Assembly: GCA_001247695.2 (NCBI GenBank)
Contig: LGRX02035293.1
Coordinates: 1-64,000, forward strand
DNA length: 64,000 nt
Direction of reading: 5' to 3'
DNA from: Cymbomonas tetramitiformis
Lineage: Eukaryota > Chlorophyta > Pyramimonadophyceae > Pyramimonadales > Pyramimonadaceae
Positions 1-11,307 of the stretch are shown here, one piece after another (within the stretch, counting starts at the first letter, position 1; every line of letters starts with the position of its first letter). Both the position numbers and the translations under genes were made by a program. A model generated the notes under the pieces. It saw only the letters and a program-made list of their open reading frames with translations. It made no database searches and was not told the DNA's origin.

Positions 1-260
1 TGTATAATTTCTGTTGCAGCCCATACAGGCGTTTTTATGATGGTGTCACCAACTTTCATTCTGGGAGCTTTGCGGGCTTCGCAATGTAAATGGAATGCTA
101 AAAGAATAGTGTGACTGACGCCGATGCCGCTTCCCACAGATTGTATAATTCCTGTTGCAGCTCATACAAGCGTCTTTGATGACAGTGTCACTAACTTTCA
201 TGCTGGGAGCTTTGCGGGCTTCACAATAATATAATAGTGTGACAGACGCCGTCTTGCGTC
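1..260. repeat. tandem repeat, about 138-bp unit, two copies
   Basis: The segment from about 1 to 90 (TGTATAATTTCTGTTGCAGC... through GGGAGCTTTGCGGGCTTC) recurs at about 139 to 228 with a few substitutions. A shorter third match (ATTCCTGTTGCAGCCC) starts near 290. No coding potential is evident. Confidence 0.7.
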
Positions 261-975
261 ACGCCGAAGATTCCATATATAGGTGCATGATTCCTGTTGC
301 AGCCCTCTGATGCGAAGTTGTGAATTGCCTTTTATTAATCCTGAAGGCATTAACCTGTATTTTAATACTTCGTATATGATTTTACATAATATCACGTCAT
401 GATATTTATTACGTAATATTTATGTCGTCATCGAATTTCGATGCGCGCGATATTCCACCATCCATTATTCAATGATCCCCAACTGTGTTATAAAGATTTT
501 ACTAATTTTCAGCTTACATCATCAAACACCCGCGTGGGGCAGTGGTTGAGCGTGTGTGTGGGATGCGGCAGGTACGTGGATCAAAGCTGGAGTTGGATCG
601 GAGCACGTGCGCCGTGGTGCGCCGGTATGGGCGCCTCGGTTGGCCGCTCCGGAGCCGGGGGTCGCCGGGGCGCGGGCGAGGGGGGCTGATCCGGGATACG
701 ACGTTATCTATCATTTATGCTCCTCAGATTTTTCATATAAATTATCATGTTCGAATTCGAATATTTGTATTTTGTATTTTTATATTTTTATATTTTTATA
801 TATTGCTTATTATTTCCCTGTATATAAAATTATATAGCACGGCTTGACAAGAACCCTTGTCTGCAGACGCGTCATCCGAGTTGGACCAACCAGAAATTAG
901 CATTTTAGGCAACGGAAGACAACGCGGACACCATTGCCGCTGCCGATGCCGTTGCGTGACTGCTTACTCGTTACA
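261..975. other. non-coding stretch, no gene seen
   Basis: AT-rich flanks surround a GC-rich block at about 520 to 690. No convincing ORF is present. A weak tRNA-box-A-like string at about 538 was considered and rejected. The last 60 bases (about 915-974) recur in inverted orientation at about 12995-13050. Confidence 0.5.
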
Positions 976-1405
976 GACCGAATAGAGAGGTTCCGCAGAC
1001 CGAATTCGGTAAAAAAACGGGTGACGTGGACCATTTTACGAGACACGTCGGACGTTGGCGTAATTTTGCTCCGAATTCTGGAAAGATTCCTACACCTGAA
1101 ATGAAAATTAACACTCAGGGCTCCGTTTTTTCTTAACACTGTAAATCGTCCGAATTCGGATGGAAACCGATGAAAATCACGCGTGCGCTTCATACATGTG
1201 ACGGATTTTGGCTCCCAAAAGATGCTCTTTGGTCTGTGCGTGATGTGGGGTCTCGCTCTCGTGTGCACATCGACATGCTGCTGCAGTGCAGTACATACTC
1301 AAAAGACTTCGTAGAATTGACCCTGCGACTGCGGACTGTTTCACACGAAAAATGTATTTCGCGTTTTTTGCGGGACTGAAAGATTCCCTGGCGTCATTTT
1401 GGAAT

Positions 1406-3353
1406 GGGTAATGCTACTGACGCTGGAATTTCGCGTGTCTTTTTACTTATACGCGATTATATAAACCTGGGCACCTCGCGCGATCGAGCCTGCCCACCAT
1501 CGTCCTCACCGGCCGGTTCCGGTGGATCCTGATGACTACAACGTTCAACGTACACTTGGCACCTACAGTAGGGTCGATGATAAAGGTCATGGTCAGCGCC
1601 CACAATTCATCCATGCACGTTCATTCGCCTCGTAAGGCGAATACTGCTGAATAGCTGAACTGCTGTGGTACGTTTCTTGAGCGAGTATTTTGTGTTTACT
1701 TGGTTTCTTGTGTGAACTAACGTTGCGGGTTGTGTGGAGCTCGTGCTGCAGGCTTAGAGATCAGACCGCGCCCTGAGATGTGGAGGGCTAAGTTGGCAAG
1801 TGCCAACCTAGTGTGGGATGAAACCCACCCACGTCGGACCCAAGGCATAACCCGTTTTGCAGCCGAGGGGTTTTCGTGCGCCAGAGCGCACGAAACTTGG
1901 CACTGATATTATTGACAGTAATATTAGTGCACCCTCTGAAGCGCAGGGTGGGCCGTTGAGTATGTTGCACACAATCACATCTTAACTTCAAGCGTTTTGA
2001 AAACCCAAAACGCTCGAAGTCAAGATATGACCATTGCAAGCATACTCAACGGAATACCTTGAAACTTGTAGGAAGTGTTCATAAGAACTTTATATGAATA
2101 TATTTGCCAACTTTCGTGAGGCATTTCTAACGGGAACGCCCATCCTGCCAGGCAATCTTGGGTTTGGGTACATTAATCATCATTGAAACCCAAACCCAAA
2201 ACGCTCGAAGTCAAAATGCGACCGTTTGGAGCATACTCAACGGCATACCTTGGAACTTGCAGGATATGTTCACAGGACTAGTGTGAACATACCTGGCAAA
2301 TTTCGTGTGCTATCTTTCACGGGAACGCCCATCCTGCCAGGCAGTCTTGGGTTTGGGTACATTAATCATCATTGAAACCCAAACCCAAAACGCGTTAAGT
2401 CTAGATGCGACCGTTTGGAGCATACTCAACGGCATACCTTGAAACTTGCAGGATATGTTCACAGGACTAGTCAGAACATACCTGTCAAGTTTCGTGTGCT
2501 ATCTTTCACGGGAACGCCCATCCTGCCAGGCAATCTTGGGTTTGGGTACATTAATCATCATTGAAACCCAAACCCAAAACGCGTTAAGTCAAGATGCGAC
2601 CGTTTGGAGCACACTCAACGGCATACCTTGAAACTTGCAGGATATGTTCACAGGACTAGTGTGAACATATCTGCCAGCTTACATGAGCTACATCTTACGG
2701 AAACGCCCATCCTGAAAGGCAGTCTTGGGTTTGGGTACTTTAGTGAAACCCAAACCCAAAACGCTTGAAGTCAAGTGGCAGTCGCTTGCAGCATACTCAA
2801 CGGCCCACCCTGCGCTTCAGAGGGTGCACTAATATTACTGTCAGTAATATTAGTGCCAAGTTTCGTGCGCTCTGACGCACGAAAACCCCTCGGCTGCAAA
2901 GCGGTTTATGCCTTGGGTCCGACGTGGGTGGGTTTCATCCCACACTAGGTTGGCACTTGCCAACTTAGCCCTCCACATCTCAGGGCGCGTTCTCGGATCT
3001 CTAAGCCGGCAGCACGAGCTCCACACAACCCGCATCGTTAGTTCACACAAGAAACCAAGTAAACACAAAATACTCGCTCAAGAAACGTACCACAGCAGTT
3101 CAGCAGTTCGGCAGTATTCGCCTTACGAGGCGAATGAATGTGCACGAATGAATTGCGGGCGCTGACGATGACCTTTATTATCGACCCCTGCTGTAGGTTC
3201 CAAGTGTACGTTGAACGTTGTAGTCATCACGATCCACCGGAACCGGCCGGTGAGGACGATGGTGGGCAGGCTCGATCGCGCGAGGTGCCCAGGTTTATAT
3301 AATCGTGTATAAGTAAAAAGACACGCGAAATTCCAGCGTCAGTAGCATTACCC
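1406..3353. mobile_element. Mutator-like foldback element with long TIRs and 9-bp TSD
   Basis: The element begins GGGTAATGCTACTGACGCTG and ends with its reverse complement. The inverted arms run roughly 1406-1970 and 2790-3353, about 560 bp each. The flanks carry a perfect 9-bp duplication TTTTGGAAT (1397-1405 and 3354-3362). The other copy of the host repeat has this site unoccupied at 13693-13706 (CATTTTGGAATTACGCC), which confirms the borders. Long arms with a 9-bp TSD fit Mutator-like (MULE) elements. There is no transposase ORF, so the element is non-autonomous. Confidence 0.88.
2040..2790. repeat. 189-bp tandem repeat, four units, core of the foldback element
   Basis: Units start at GCATACTCAACGG near 2040, 2231, 2420, 2609 and 2791, so periods are 191, 189, 189 and 182. 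Each unit carries an inverted pair built on TTGGGTTTGGGTA / AACCCAAACCCAAAACG and the string GGGAACGCCCATCCTG. The array fills the space between the two arms. Confidence 0.85.
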
Positions 3354-3663
3354 TTTTGGAATTAGGCCAGGACCCAAGAAGTGACTCGACACGAAATCCG
3401 ACGTGGCACCGTTTTTTGGTCTCGGAAAATGAAAGATGCCTTTTTTGCGGAACCTCTGTACTGTATGTCTCTAATGTCGTCCACACACTTCTCCGAACGC
3501 GGTCAACGCATGCACCCCTCCGAAAAAATTCCAGCCGCCTTTATTGTTTTATTATTGCGATAATTTTTATGATAACGAGTGGCAATTTTTTCGTTCATAT
3601 GGTTTTATTACTGTATTTCTCAGGTGTATTTTGATACGCGTTATGCGACGAGCAGCGTTCAGT

Positions 3664-4471
3664 ATGGCCAAGAAGTCTAGTCGGAAAAATCAGCCGTCGG
3701 AACCGCTTTTTGCGAGTCTCGAGATACAATTGCGTCAGGTGTTAAGCAGCGCAGCATCAGCCTTACACTTGCTGAAAATCTCGAAGGGGAACTACGCCAC
3801 GCTTTCGAGTGGCTCTGTCAGTTGTCGTGCAGTGGAATCGCTCCCATCGAAACTCTCCGACTCACAGTTACTGTCGAAAAATCTGCTCGAGTCAATCAAG
3901 CTAGCTAGTGGAAGCGAAATCAATTGCAGTAGTTACCACAGCAGAGAGAGTACTCATCGCATCAAAGGAAAGTGATAAATCTGAGTGCGCAGAGCGTCTG
4001 GGCGCCAAGGAAAAGAAAAGCCCCAGTGCGAGAACGCTCAGGCGCAAAAATCTCCGAGCATCGCGCAGAGCTGACAAGCAATCCGAAAAAAGAGACAAAG
4101 AGCCAACAGAAGGCACAGCGCCACGCGCGAAAACACCCTCGCAGAAGAAGAACTCAGATGTCCTGGTATTACCTAGCACATCTCCTGTTAAAACAAGGGA
4201 GGCAGATCCAGTGACACCCGCCGCGACCACATCCTGTATGGCCTTAGCACCTAAGTCCACAGGAAAGAAGCGAGCCAAGGGCAGCACTGGCGACAAGGGA
4301 AATCGTACGCACTCGAAGGCAAGAAGGTCGTTCACATGGAGCAAAGAGGAGCATCGCAAACGCTCAGAATCGGTGCCTGCTGTAGATATTAAGCAGGCGA
4401 ACGAATCCCTGCAGCGTTCGACTTCACTTAGCCCTGAAGGGCGATCTATGTTCAGAGTCTATGATAGATAA
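3664..4471 (+). pseudogene. Lys/Ser-rich hypothetical protein, reading frame broken
   Basis: An ATG at 3664 opens a frame (MAKKSSRKNQPSEPLF...) that runs to 3975. A second frame, 3908-4471, continues with the same basic, Ser/Lys/Arg-rich composition (motifs GAKEKKSPSART, STGKKRAKGSTGDKG). The two frames overlap near 3905, and a single-base shift there would join them into about 268 residues. No known domain is visible. It could be a nuclear or nucleic-acid-binding protein, a gag-like ORF of an unrecognised element, or chance. The similar composition of both frames is the only evidence that they belong together. Confidence 0.35.
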
Positions 4472-5118
4472 GTACCCGAGACAGTGGAGACACATGTATC
4501 AGTCACCTTATTCGCTGTTGGAAGGGCATCACGAAACGAACGCTTTCGAGGAATCGCACGTCTTGCTAATCTCACAGACTTTATTTGGTGCCAACACGTC
4601 AATCGTAATAGCCGCTTTTCCCATGAAGGTTTTTTCAGCGGCGTAACCAGTGTTGAATTTGCGGTGAGTGGATCCAGAGGACCCGTGGGGCCGCGGGCAA
4701 CGGCTTACCCTAAATCTCAAGAACCTTCAAGAGGACTGCTTGGGATCCCACAGCACCCTAGACACCGCGTAGAAGTATGATGGCTGTGTTTGCCGCTCTG
4801 CCTGCCTGTTTAAAGTAATCCTGTACCGCCCGAACGGATCCTTAGGCTGCTTAACCGGGTGGGGCAACTCCCTCCTGTAACCGAAGTCGGGGTTGAGATC
4901 TTGCCTGCTAGCATCTGCAGTACTGGAATACTGTTTAGTTCCTGCCGTAGGACTTCAGTAAGGGGACGGCCGACCGAAATGTAGACCGAGTTACTTGCTC
5001 TATACGTAGGTGCAAAACATGTCATAATCCTAAATAGCGGTGGGGGGTGGAAAGGGAATGGCTCCCTTTAGAATCCAGCCCACACCAGTCAAATGGTGTC
5101 TTTATTTTATTTTATTTT
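4472..5118. other. intergenic stretch, nothing recognised
   Basis: No ORF with family resemblance, RNA gene or terminal repeat was found between the Lys-rich ORFs and the R1 repeat. Confidence 0.5.
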
Positions 5119-5527
5119 AATGTCGAATTCAGAAATCAATTCGACATTTGCTGACATCGTGATGACATGGTTCCGCGAAACCATGGTTTCCAAACGGTTT
5201 TTTTGTATAATTATAGAGATGCACCCTCGCTGGATTCCAAACCGTGGTTCCGCGAAACCATGGTTTACAAACTGTGGTTCCGCGAAACCATGGTTTACAA
5301 ACCGTGGTTTCGCGAAACCATGGTTTACAAACCGTGGTTTCGCGAAACCATGGTTTGGGGGAACGTGACACGCGCGATCAGCATAGTATCCCCCGCAACC
5401 CAGGCGCAGGCGCCACCAGGCGAAATATTCGGGGGAATATCGCGGAACCGTGGTTTCGCGAAAGCACGGTTTGGAAACCATGGATGGTTTCGCGGAACCA
5501 TGGTTTACAAAGTAGCCACTTCTCATA
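5119..5527. repeat. repeat R1, copy A, left part with palindromic array
   Basis: The segment starts AATGTCGAATTCAGAAATCA. From 5158 to 5350 it holds about five units of roughly 32 bp centred on the perfect palindrome GGTTTCGCGAAACC (or the variant GGTTCCGCGAAACC), spaced by ATGGTTTACAA. A second, inverted set lies at 5440-5510. The same sequence occurs in copy B, pieces 13822-13842, 17212-17351 and 18839-19097. The right end at 5527 is the insertion point of the DIRS element. Position 5129-5150 is the unoccupied version of the site used by the LTR element at 13843. Confidence 0.85.
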
Positions 5528-5529
5528 AG

Positions 5530-5711
5530 ATAACTGGATGTTATGTGTCACAGTGCAGCGAGCGGAGCGAGAGGTGCTGTGTCACATAACTCTGGTTATG
5601 TGACAGACCGGACCGAAGGGCCCGGGTCAATGCAGACTGCTGTACCAGCAGTATAAGGTAGGGAACTCTGTCGAGTTCTGCTCCGACACTTGATCTGTTT
5701 TCGGGAAGGGT
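5530..5711 (+). repeat. DIRS split direct repeat A1
   Basis: It runs from TAACTGGATGTTATGTGTC to TTTTCGGGAAGGGT and matches A2 at 10986-11167 almost base for base. It contains the hairpin-like string GCGAGCGGAGCGAGAGG and precedes the gag ORF by about 70 bp. Confidence 0.88.
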
Positions 5712-5778
5712 ATCATTTTGTTACAGAGTTACAGTGGATTTTTTCAGTGTATATATTTGGTGAATTTTATCAGTATAT

Positions 5779-6599
5779 ATGGATGATTTTTCCGACGCGC
5801 AATTAGATGAGAAGATCGCGAGAGTCAAGGCGTCGCCCGAGTTCGCAGCTTATACCGCAAAACTTGATGAGATCGCTCCGAATCTCTCTGATGCCGAAAA
5901 GAATTTACAATCTCACTTGGCAGCTTTGGTCCAGGAACAGCGCAACAGGTTGGCTAGCGGCACAGCGACCGCAATCCTGCAGACAGTAGGGGCGAAAGCG
6001 CCAGAGAAGAGAAAGCTCCAGCGCCCTACCGCCTGGACCTCCGGCGGTTTCGTCCATACGAAGCAAGGAGGATCAAAATCCGAGGACCTTTCTTGTAAGC
6101 GGCAGTTCGACAACCTGAACAAGGCCGATGATGTTTTCTTCGACGTCAAGCAGCACCTGGAGGGGCTCGAGGCCCCAGAGTCGATCACCGAGGAACGAAT
6201 TGCGAAAGTCAAAAAAGCGCAAGCGGCAATCGAGGAAGGTATGCTCTGGGCTGAAGAACAGGCCCAAATCATAGACATAAGACATAGCGTTTAAGTTTGG
6301 ATGGCCTACGCCCTACGGCCCAAGAGTTCGAGGGAGAGCCAATCGTGGCTACTGAGGAACAAGAGAAGAAATTGAAAAAAGCCAAGAAGGCTATAGCTGA
6401 GCGCGCGGCGAAGCTAGAGAAAGAGAGGAATGCTAAACGCACTCGCGTTAATGACAGCAGGCCGTTTGCAGGCGGACGCAATCGCGGTACTCAGCCTGTA
6501 GTGCAGGGTAGAGCTTGCTTTATTTGTGGAGCTCCAGACCATATCTCGCCCCAATGCCCACAGAATGGTGGCAAGGGGAAAGGAGGAAAGGGACGTTGA
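5779..6599 (+). pseudogene. DIRS gag with CCHC zinc knuckle, one frameshift
   Basis: An ATG at 5779 opens a 171-codon frame (MDDFSDAQLDEKIARVKASP...) rich in charged helices, ending at a TAA at 6292-6294. The frame then shifts by one base into 6297-6599, which continues the charged helical region and ends with a canonical retroviral zinc knuckle C-x2-C-x4-H-x4-C (CFICGAPDHISPQC) and a Gly/Lys-rich tail. Position directly after repeat A1 and before RT fits the gag of a DIRS element. The frame break near 6290 looks like a single-base indel. Confidence 0.8.
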
Positions 6600-7049
6600 A
6601 TGTTAAACCGCTTCCTGCGGTATGGCGTCACTGGGTCTCCAGTGGTCGCGGAACTCCGGCTTATAGCCCGAGAGACTCGCCGGCTTCTCGCCCGCTTGAG
6701 TAAGTAAAGTAATGAGAGCAATCGTGATGTTAATTCGTTTCTAATGGTTTTAAGGTTCGCTCCTTCGCTCGAGTTCCAACGTCGCGGTGTAATTCCGCTG
6801 TGAGGAATCTTTGCGTAACCTTCTGGCACTTTGTTGTATGTTGATGCACGCACAATGTTTGCAAATTGCTTGAGGAATCTCCCTTGTGGCCGCTATGACT
6901 CGTTTTTCCAATCCTCGATCACGTAATTCTCTGGAGACGCGGCGCCCCACGACGACCTGTCAACCAATTCCTTGATTTCTTTCGGATCGGCTTCGGTTTT
7001 TCGGAGATTAGATGAGTTAGCTTAGTAGGTTCGGTGTGTTGCAGAATTT
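6600..7049 (+). other. DIRS gag-to-RT interval
   Basis: Between the zinc-knuckle frame and the start of RT similarity I see only short frames. It may hold decayed coding sequence linking gag to RT. Confidence 0.4.
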
Positions 7050-9047
7050 GTGGACTGCCCGTCGGAGTTCGACGAGGCTCCAGCCACGGAGGTCCCGGGG
7101 GTCCCGGAGGTCCCGAGGATCACAGGCAGGCTGAGGCAGCGAGTTGGTTTCTGGAGATCCTTCGCCTCCGCTTTGGTGGTGACGTGGATCCTTTTTGGCG
7201 TCCCGCTCACTTGGATTGCGGCCCCCCCGCCTAGCCGGTTCTCGGCTAATGCACCTTCGGCTTTGGCAGAGGCAGAGTTTGTTACAGAGGCAGTTTTGGC
7301 TTGGTTCAGTCTGGCGCAGCAGAGGAGTGGCTCACTCAGCCCACAGTGGTGTCACCGTTAGCAGTGGCTTACAGGGACATGGGCCCAGATAAGCCGCCTA
7401 AGAAGCGGCTTATTTGGAATGGCAGGTATGTCAATTCTTTCATAGTAGTCCAGAAGTTCAAGTACGAATCTCTGGCTATTGTGAGAGACTTGCTTTTCTG
7501 GCGAGGCTCTCTCTGGTCTTTTGACCTGACTTCGGGCTATCACCACGTGGAGTTACACCAGGACTTCCATACCTACGTGGCTTTTAGCTGGCAGGAGAGG
7601 TTCTATGTGTTTAAGGCTCTGCCTTTCGGTCTGGCGCCTGCCCCTTACTTCTTCACCAAGATCACCAATGAGCTAGCCGCTCGGTGGAGGAGGCAAGGTG
7701 CAGGCTTGGTTCACTACCTGGATGATTTTCCTTTCATTCAGAGACCTTCTGGCAGGCCCTTTGCAGAGGAGCAGGCGGCAGTCCTTCGGGACGTGGAGGA
7801 CAGTGGTTTCTTGGTCAACCAGGAGAAGTCAGTTTTGGGTTTTCAGCAGTTGATTGAGTTCTTAGGAATTGGTATTGACTCTGTCAGAGGGGTGTTCTAC
7901 GTGCCCCAAAAGAAGTGGGACTCCTTTCGGGCTCGGGTGACATATGCACTTGGTAGACTGTGGACCTCTCCTTGGGAGCTCTCCAGACTGGCGGGGAAGA
8001 TTCAGAGCTTCAGCTTGGCCCTGGGCAAGGTGTGTCAGATGTTCTCTAGGGAGATGTACTTCGAGGTTGAGAGGCACACCTCCTGGGACAAGGCCATCAG
8101 GCTAACAGAGGAGGTGGCAGAAGAGCTCCGGTTTTGGCTTTCAGTGCAGAGGCGGCAGTTCGAAGCCCCTATCTGGCCAGTCCTTTTGGCTTTCAGAAAC
8201 ATGATGATGTGGACAGATGCAGGTGGCACAGGCTGGGGAGCAGTCCTGGAGGCGGTTACAGGCAGGCTGGAGCAGGTCGCCAGGGGGCACTTGACCCTAG
8301 CAGAGCGGGAGGAGTCCTCCACACACAGGGAGATGCTTGGTGGGCTACTTGCAGGCCCTTCGGTCCTTCTCGGGCTTTGTGGAGGGGGGTACACTTAAGC
8401 TGTACACAGACTCTCAGGCAGGCTGTCAGATTTTGGACAAAGGTTGTAGCTCTAAGCATCGGCTTCATCGGGTGGTGAGCATCTTCTGGGAGTGTGCCCG
8501 GCTGGGGGTGTCACTCTACCCCGTGTGGGTGCCTCGGGAGCTGAATGCTCAGGCGGACTATCTGGCGGGCATCTATGATGGGGATGACTGGCAACTGAAT
8601 CCGTATTGGTTCAGGTGGCTTGACGGACTCTGGGGTCAGCACACAGTGGACCGCTTTGCCACAGACAAGAATGCTTTGCTGCCTCGGTTCAACAGCAGAT
8701 GGTGGTGTCCAGGCTCGGAGAACATTGATTGTTTCTCCCTAACGGGCTGGTGGCTTGAGAACAACTGGTGCAACCCCCCCTTCGGCTTGGTGGGTAGGCT
8801 CTTGGAGGTGCTCAGGAGGTTTTCAGCGGTGGCTACTATCATTGTGCCGTACTGGACTGGCAGGCACTGGTGGCCCATCCTCTGTCCAGACGGGCAACAC
8901 TTTGCACCCTTCGTGCGGGACTGGAGGGAGCTCCCCAGAGATACGGCAGAGGCTCTGTTCCTGCCTGGTGCGGGCCGGGCTAATGAGAGAGCCGTGGGCC
9001 CGCCTAACTTCAGGGTGATGGCTCTGCGGGTGGACTTTTCGGCATGA
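7050..9047 (+). pseudogene. DIRS reverse transcriptase / RNase H / methyltransferase-like protein, frameshifted
   Basis: Three overlapping frames make one protein. Frame 7050-7361 gives the N-terminal part. Frame 7301-8398 gives the RT: motif A SFDLTSGYHHVELH, motif B ALPFGLAPAPYFF, motif C HYLDDF (catalytic DD), followed by ...EFLGIGID. The same frame starts RNase H (MWTDAGGTGWG). Near 8335 the frame shifts into 8337-9047, which completes RNase H (LYTDSQAG, ...NAQADYLAG). It then carries the C-terminal methyltransferase-like domain known from DIRS elements (VDRFATDKNALLPRFNS, NPPFGLVGRLLEVL), where NPPF resembles the catalytic motif of N6-adenine methylases. The first break lies around 7300-7330. 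At least two frameshifts make it inactive. Confidence 0.88.
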
Positions 9048-9083
9048 GCAGGAGGGCATCTGGACTCGGCCTTCTGGAGGCAA

Positions 9084-10059
9084 GTGGAGGTCAGCCCTAG
9101 GGACCCCTTGGAGCAGGAGCTGCTGAGGAGCATGAAGCTGGACATGGTGACCACCAGGGCAGTGGGCAGCTGGTGTAATAGTTACTTGGGAGCATTCGGG
9201 AGGTTCTCCAGGTGGTGTGCAGCCAGACAGCCACCGCGGGAGTGTTGCCCTGCACTGCCGGTGACAGTGGCATTGTATCTGAGGTTCGTCATGGACAGGT
9301 CAGACACTTTCTCAGTGGTTAAGACACATCGGGGGCTATCCACGCGGTGCATGATGTGGCTCTGGTACCGAGGGACCAGAACCCCACTAAGACGGAGCTG
9401 TGCAAGGCAGTTCGGGAGCAGGCTCGGAGGAAGTTCGGGCTAGGTGTGAAGAATAGGAAGGCAGCCATGCCCGTCGTGCTGTTGGCCACCGGCATCAGGA
9501 TGTACCACACAGACAGCAAAGGCAGGTTCTCCATCATCAGACTGACAGTGGCATGCATGGGGTCAGTGATGTGGGCGGGATGCCTGCGGTACTCGGACAT
9601 GAAGATGATCTGGGTTGGGGCAATCAGGTTCTATCCGACCCACATGGTCTTTCTCCTGACACCCAGGAAGAATGACCAGTACTGTGAGGGTGATGTGGTG
9701 TACTTGGCCCGTGGAGGGAAGCATTTCTGCTCAGTGGAGCTCTCAGAGCGGCTTATCGAGGCGGGGCAGCTATCCGGGCCAGTGAACCTGTTCCAAGGCT
9801 GGGACGGCAGGAAGGCCGTCAGGGACCCTCAGGTGCCTCTGAATGGTAGGCACATGGATTACCACGCCTGCAGGCGTGAGGTCATCAGGATGGTGGCTCA
9901 GGCAGCAGGTAAGACGGAAGCAGAGACCATGGCAGTTTTTGGGACCCAGAGCATGTGATCTGGTGGAGCCACAGTCGTGGCCCAGAAGGTGTCATTCGCC
10001 GAGTTCATGCGGCATGGGCACTGGATGACCCAAGTGGCTATTACCCTTCGGGTGGCTTA
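9084..10059 (+). pseudogene. DIRS tyrosine recombinase, broken
   Basis: Frame 9084-9443 gives the N-terminal SAM-like core-binding part (SYLGAFGRFSRWCAARQ). Near 9345 the frame shifts into 9347-9958, which carries catalytic box I (AGCLRYSDMKMIW, the Arg of the R-H-R-Y tetrad). At 9956-9958 a TGA interrupts box II: the frame reads FGTQSM-stop-SGGATVVAQK, where the family has HSxR-SGGAT. So the His is Gln and the Arg codon is TGA, consistent with CGA to TGA. After the stop the frame continues RHGHWMTQVA to the TAA at 10057-10059 without the usual catalytic Tyr. Integration function is lost. Confidence 0.85.
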
Positions 10060-10670
10060 AGCCACCCTAACAGCGATTTAGGGCGGCTTAAGCCACCTTA
10101 ACGTTTTCAATTATTACGGGAGCTATCGGTACCGGCAGCTAGATTTTTTTAGCTCAAAATGACGGCGACATTGTCTTCGTTTAGACACTATGGGCACTAT
10201 TAGGCGAGCCCAAGTTCCCGGTGAGCAATTTTGGGAAGTATCCAAGAGGGTGCAACATTTAGTAAAATTTGAGCGATTTTCCCGGTTTTTGCATACCCAT
10301 GCTATTTCAACCGAGATTTTGAGGGTCAAGATGACCTCGGGTCGAACTTTTGGCAAGACACTGCAGAAAGAGCAGCTCGAGATCTTGACAACACAGGTCT
10401 CCAAATTTTGAAAGCGTCTTAGAGGAAGCCCCCGGTGAGCTAATTAGCTTAAGGTGGCTTAAGCCATCTTAAGGAAAATTGGGAAATACTCACCCTACTT
10501 CAACCGATATTTTGAGGGTCAAGATGAACTCAGATCAAACTTTTGATAAGACACTGCAGAAAGAGCAGCTCAAGATCTTGACGACACCGGTCTCCAAATT
10601 TTGAAAGCACCGCCGAAGAAGCCCCCATGAGCCCTTTAAGTTAAGGTGGCTTAAGCCACCTTAAGCTGCG
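10035..10670. repeat. palindromes and a direct repeat in the DIRS 3' region
   Basis: Palindromes built on GGTGGCTTAAGCCACC occur at 10050-10067 (18 bp, perfect), 10082-10097 (imperfect), 10449-10472 (imperfect) and 10641-10664 (24 bp, perfect). Between them a segment of about 105 bp (10312-10420) is repeated at about 10503-10610 with few differences. No ORF is supported here. Confidence 0.8.
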
Positions 10671-10887
10671 GGTAATAGGCACAAGCAGCAGCCATGAGGT
10701 ACATCCAGCCGTCCACCGAGGAAAGGGTGGCAGTGACAGCAGCAGCTGAGTACTAGACTGCCGAGCCGTGCCGTAGCACTGGCCAAGACCGACGTGCAGT
10801 AGCCTGTCCGGCACTATGTGCTGGCCAGTATGTGTGCCTGCGGGCTATTATTAGTATTATTGCCTGCTGTATGATATTTGGTTTGTC

Positions 10888-10985
10888 TCCGTGACATGCA
10901 TCTTGCTTTGCAGGTGTGATTATTGGGTAGCTAGCTAGGGTAGATAGGGTAGATAGGGGGGTCCGTAGGGTAGGTGTGTCACATA
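10888..10985 (+). repeat. DIRS split direct repeat B1
   Basis: It runs TCCGTGACATGCATCTTGCT... to GTAGGTGTGTCACATA and matches B2 (11308-11410). It directly abuts A2. Both B copies carry short GGTAGCTAGGGTAGnTAG tandem units, with different unit numbers. Confidence 0.88.
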
Positions 10986-11167
10986 ATAACTGGATGTTGT
11001 GTGTCACAGTGCAGCGAGCGGAGCGAGAGGTGCTGTGTCACATAACTCTGGTTATGTGACAGACCGGACCGAAGGGCCCGGGTCAATGCAGACTGCTGTA
11101 CCAGCAATATAAGGTAGGGAACTCTGTAGAGTTCTGCTCCGACACTTGATCTGTTTTCGGGAAGGGT
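10986..11167 (+). repeat. DIRS split direct repeat A2
   Basis: Near-identical to A1 (5530-5711), including the string GGACCGAAGGGCCCGGGTCA. The fused B1A2 block is expected to template circle formation during DIRS replication. Confidence 0.88.
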
Positions 11168-11307
11168 CGTATCATCCCGCCCGCGCCCACCTCGTCATTG
11201 GCATCATTTACGTTCATTTTCATTCCGATATTGCGTTGCGGGTCCCTTATGCCCGCATTACTATTTGCACTAATAATTCTTCATTACTAGCGCTCTCCGA
11301 TACCCTA

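Larger units (their letters stand above)
976..3469. mobile_element. non-autonomous TIR element, copy A, split by a foldback element
   Basis: Two copies of an approximately 0.5-kb sequence lie in the window, here and at 13239-13818. The better copy starts GACCGAATAGAGAGGTTCCG and ends with the complement of nearly the same string, so it has terminal inverted repeats of about 21 bp. In this copy the sequence is interrupted at 1405/3354 by a Mutator-like foldback insertion, and its right terminus has drifted. The short ORFs inside are not protein-like. No target duplication could be assigned. Confidence 0.6.

Noticed and set aside
538..600. tRNA- or SINE-like pol III boxes (GGGGCAGTGGTTGAGCG, GTGGATCAAAGC)
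   Set aside because: Box B match is poor, no cloverleaf can be drawn, and there is no second copy in the window.
2040..2790. CRISPR-like regular repeat
   Set aside because: Units are contiguous 189-bp repeats without unique spacers, inside a eukaryotic foldback element.
5093..5589. overlapping frames encoding repeated FRETMV-type peptides
   Set aside because: Translation of the palindromic array in several phases; not a protein repeat family.
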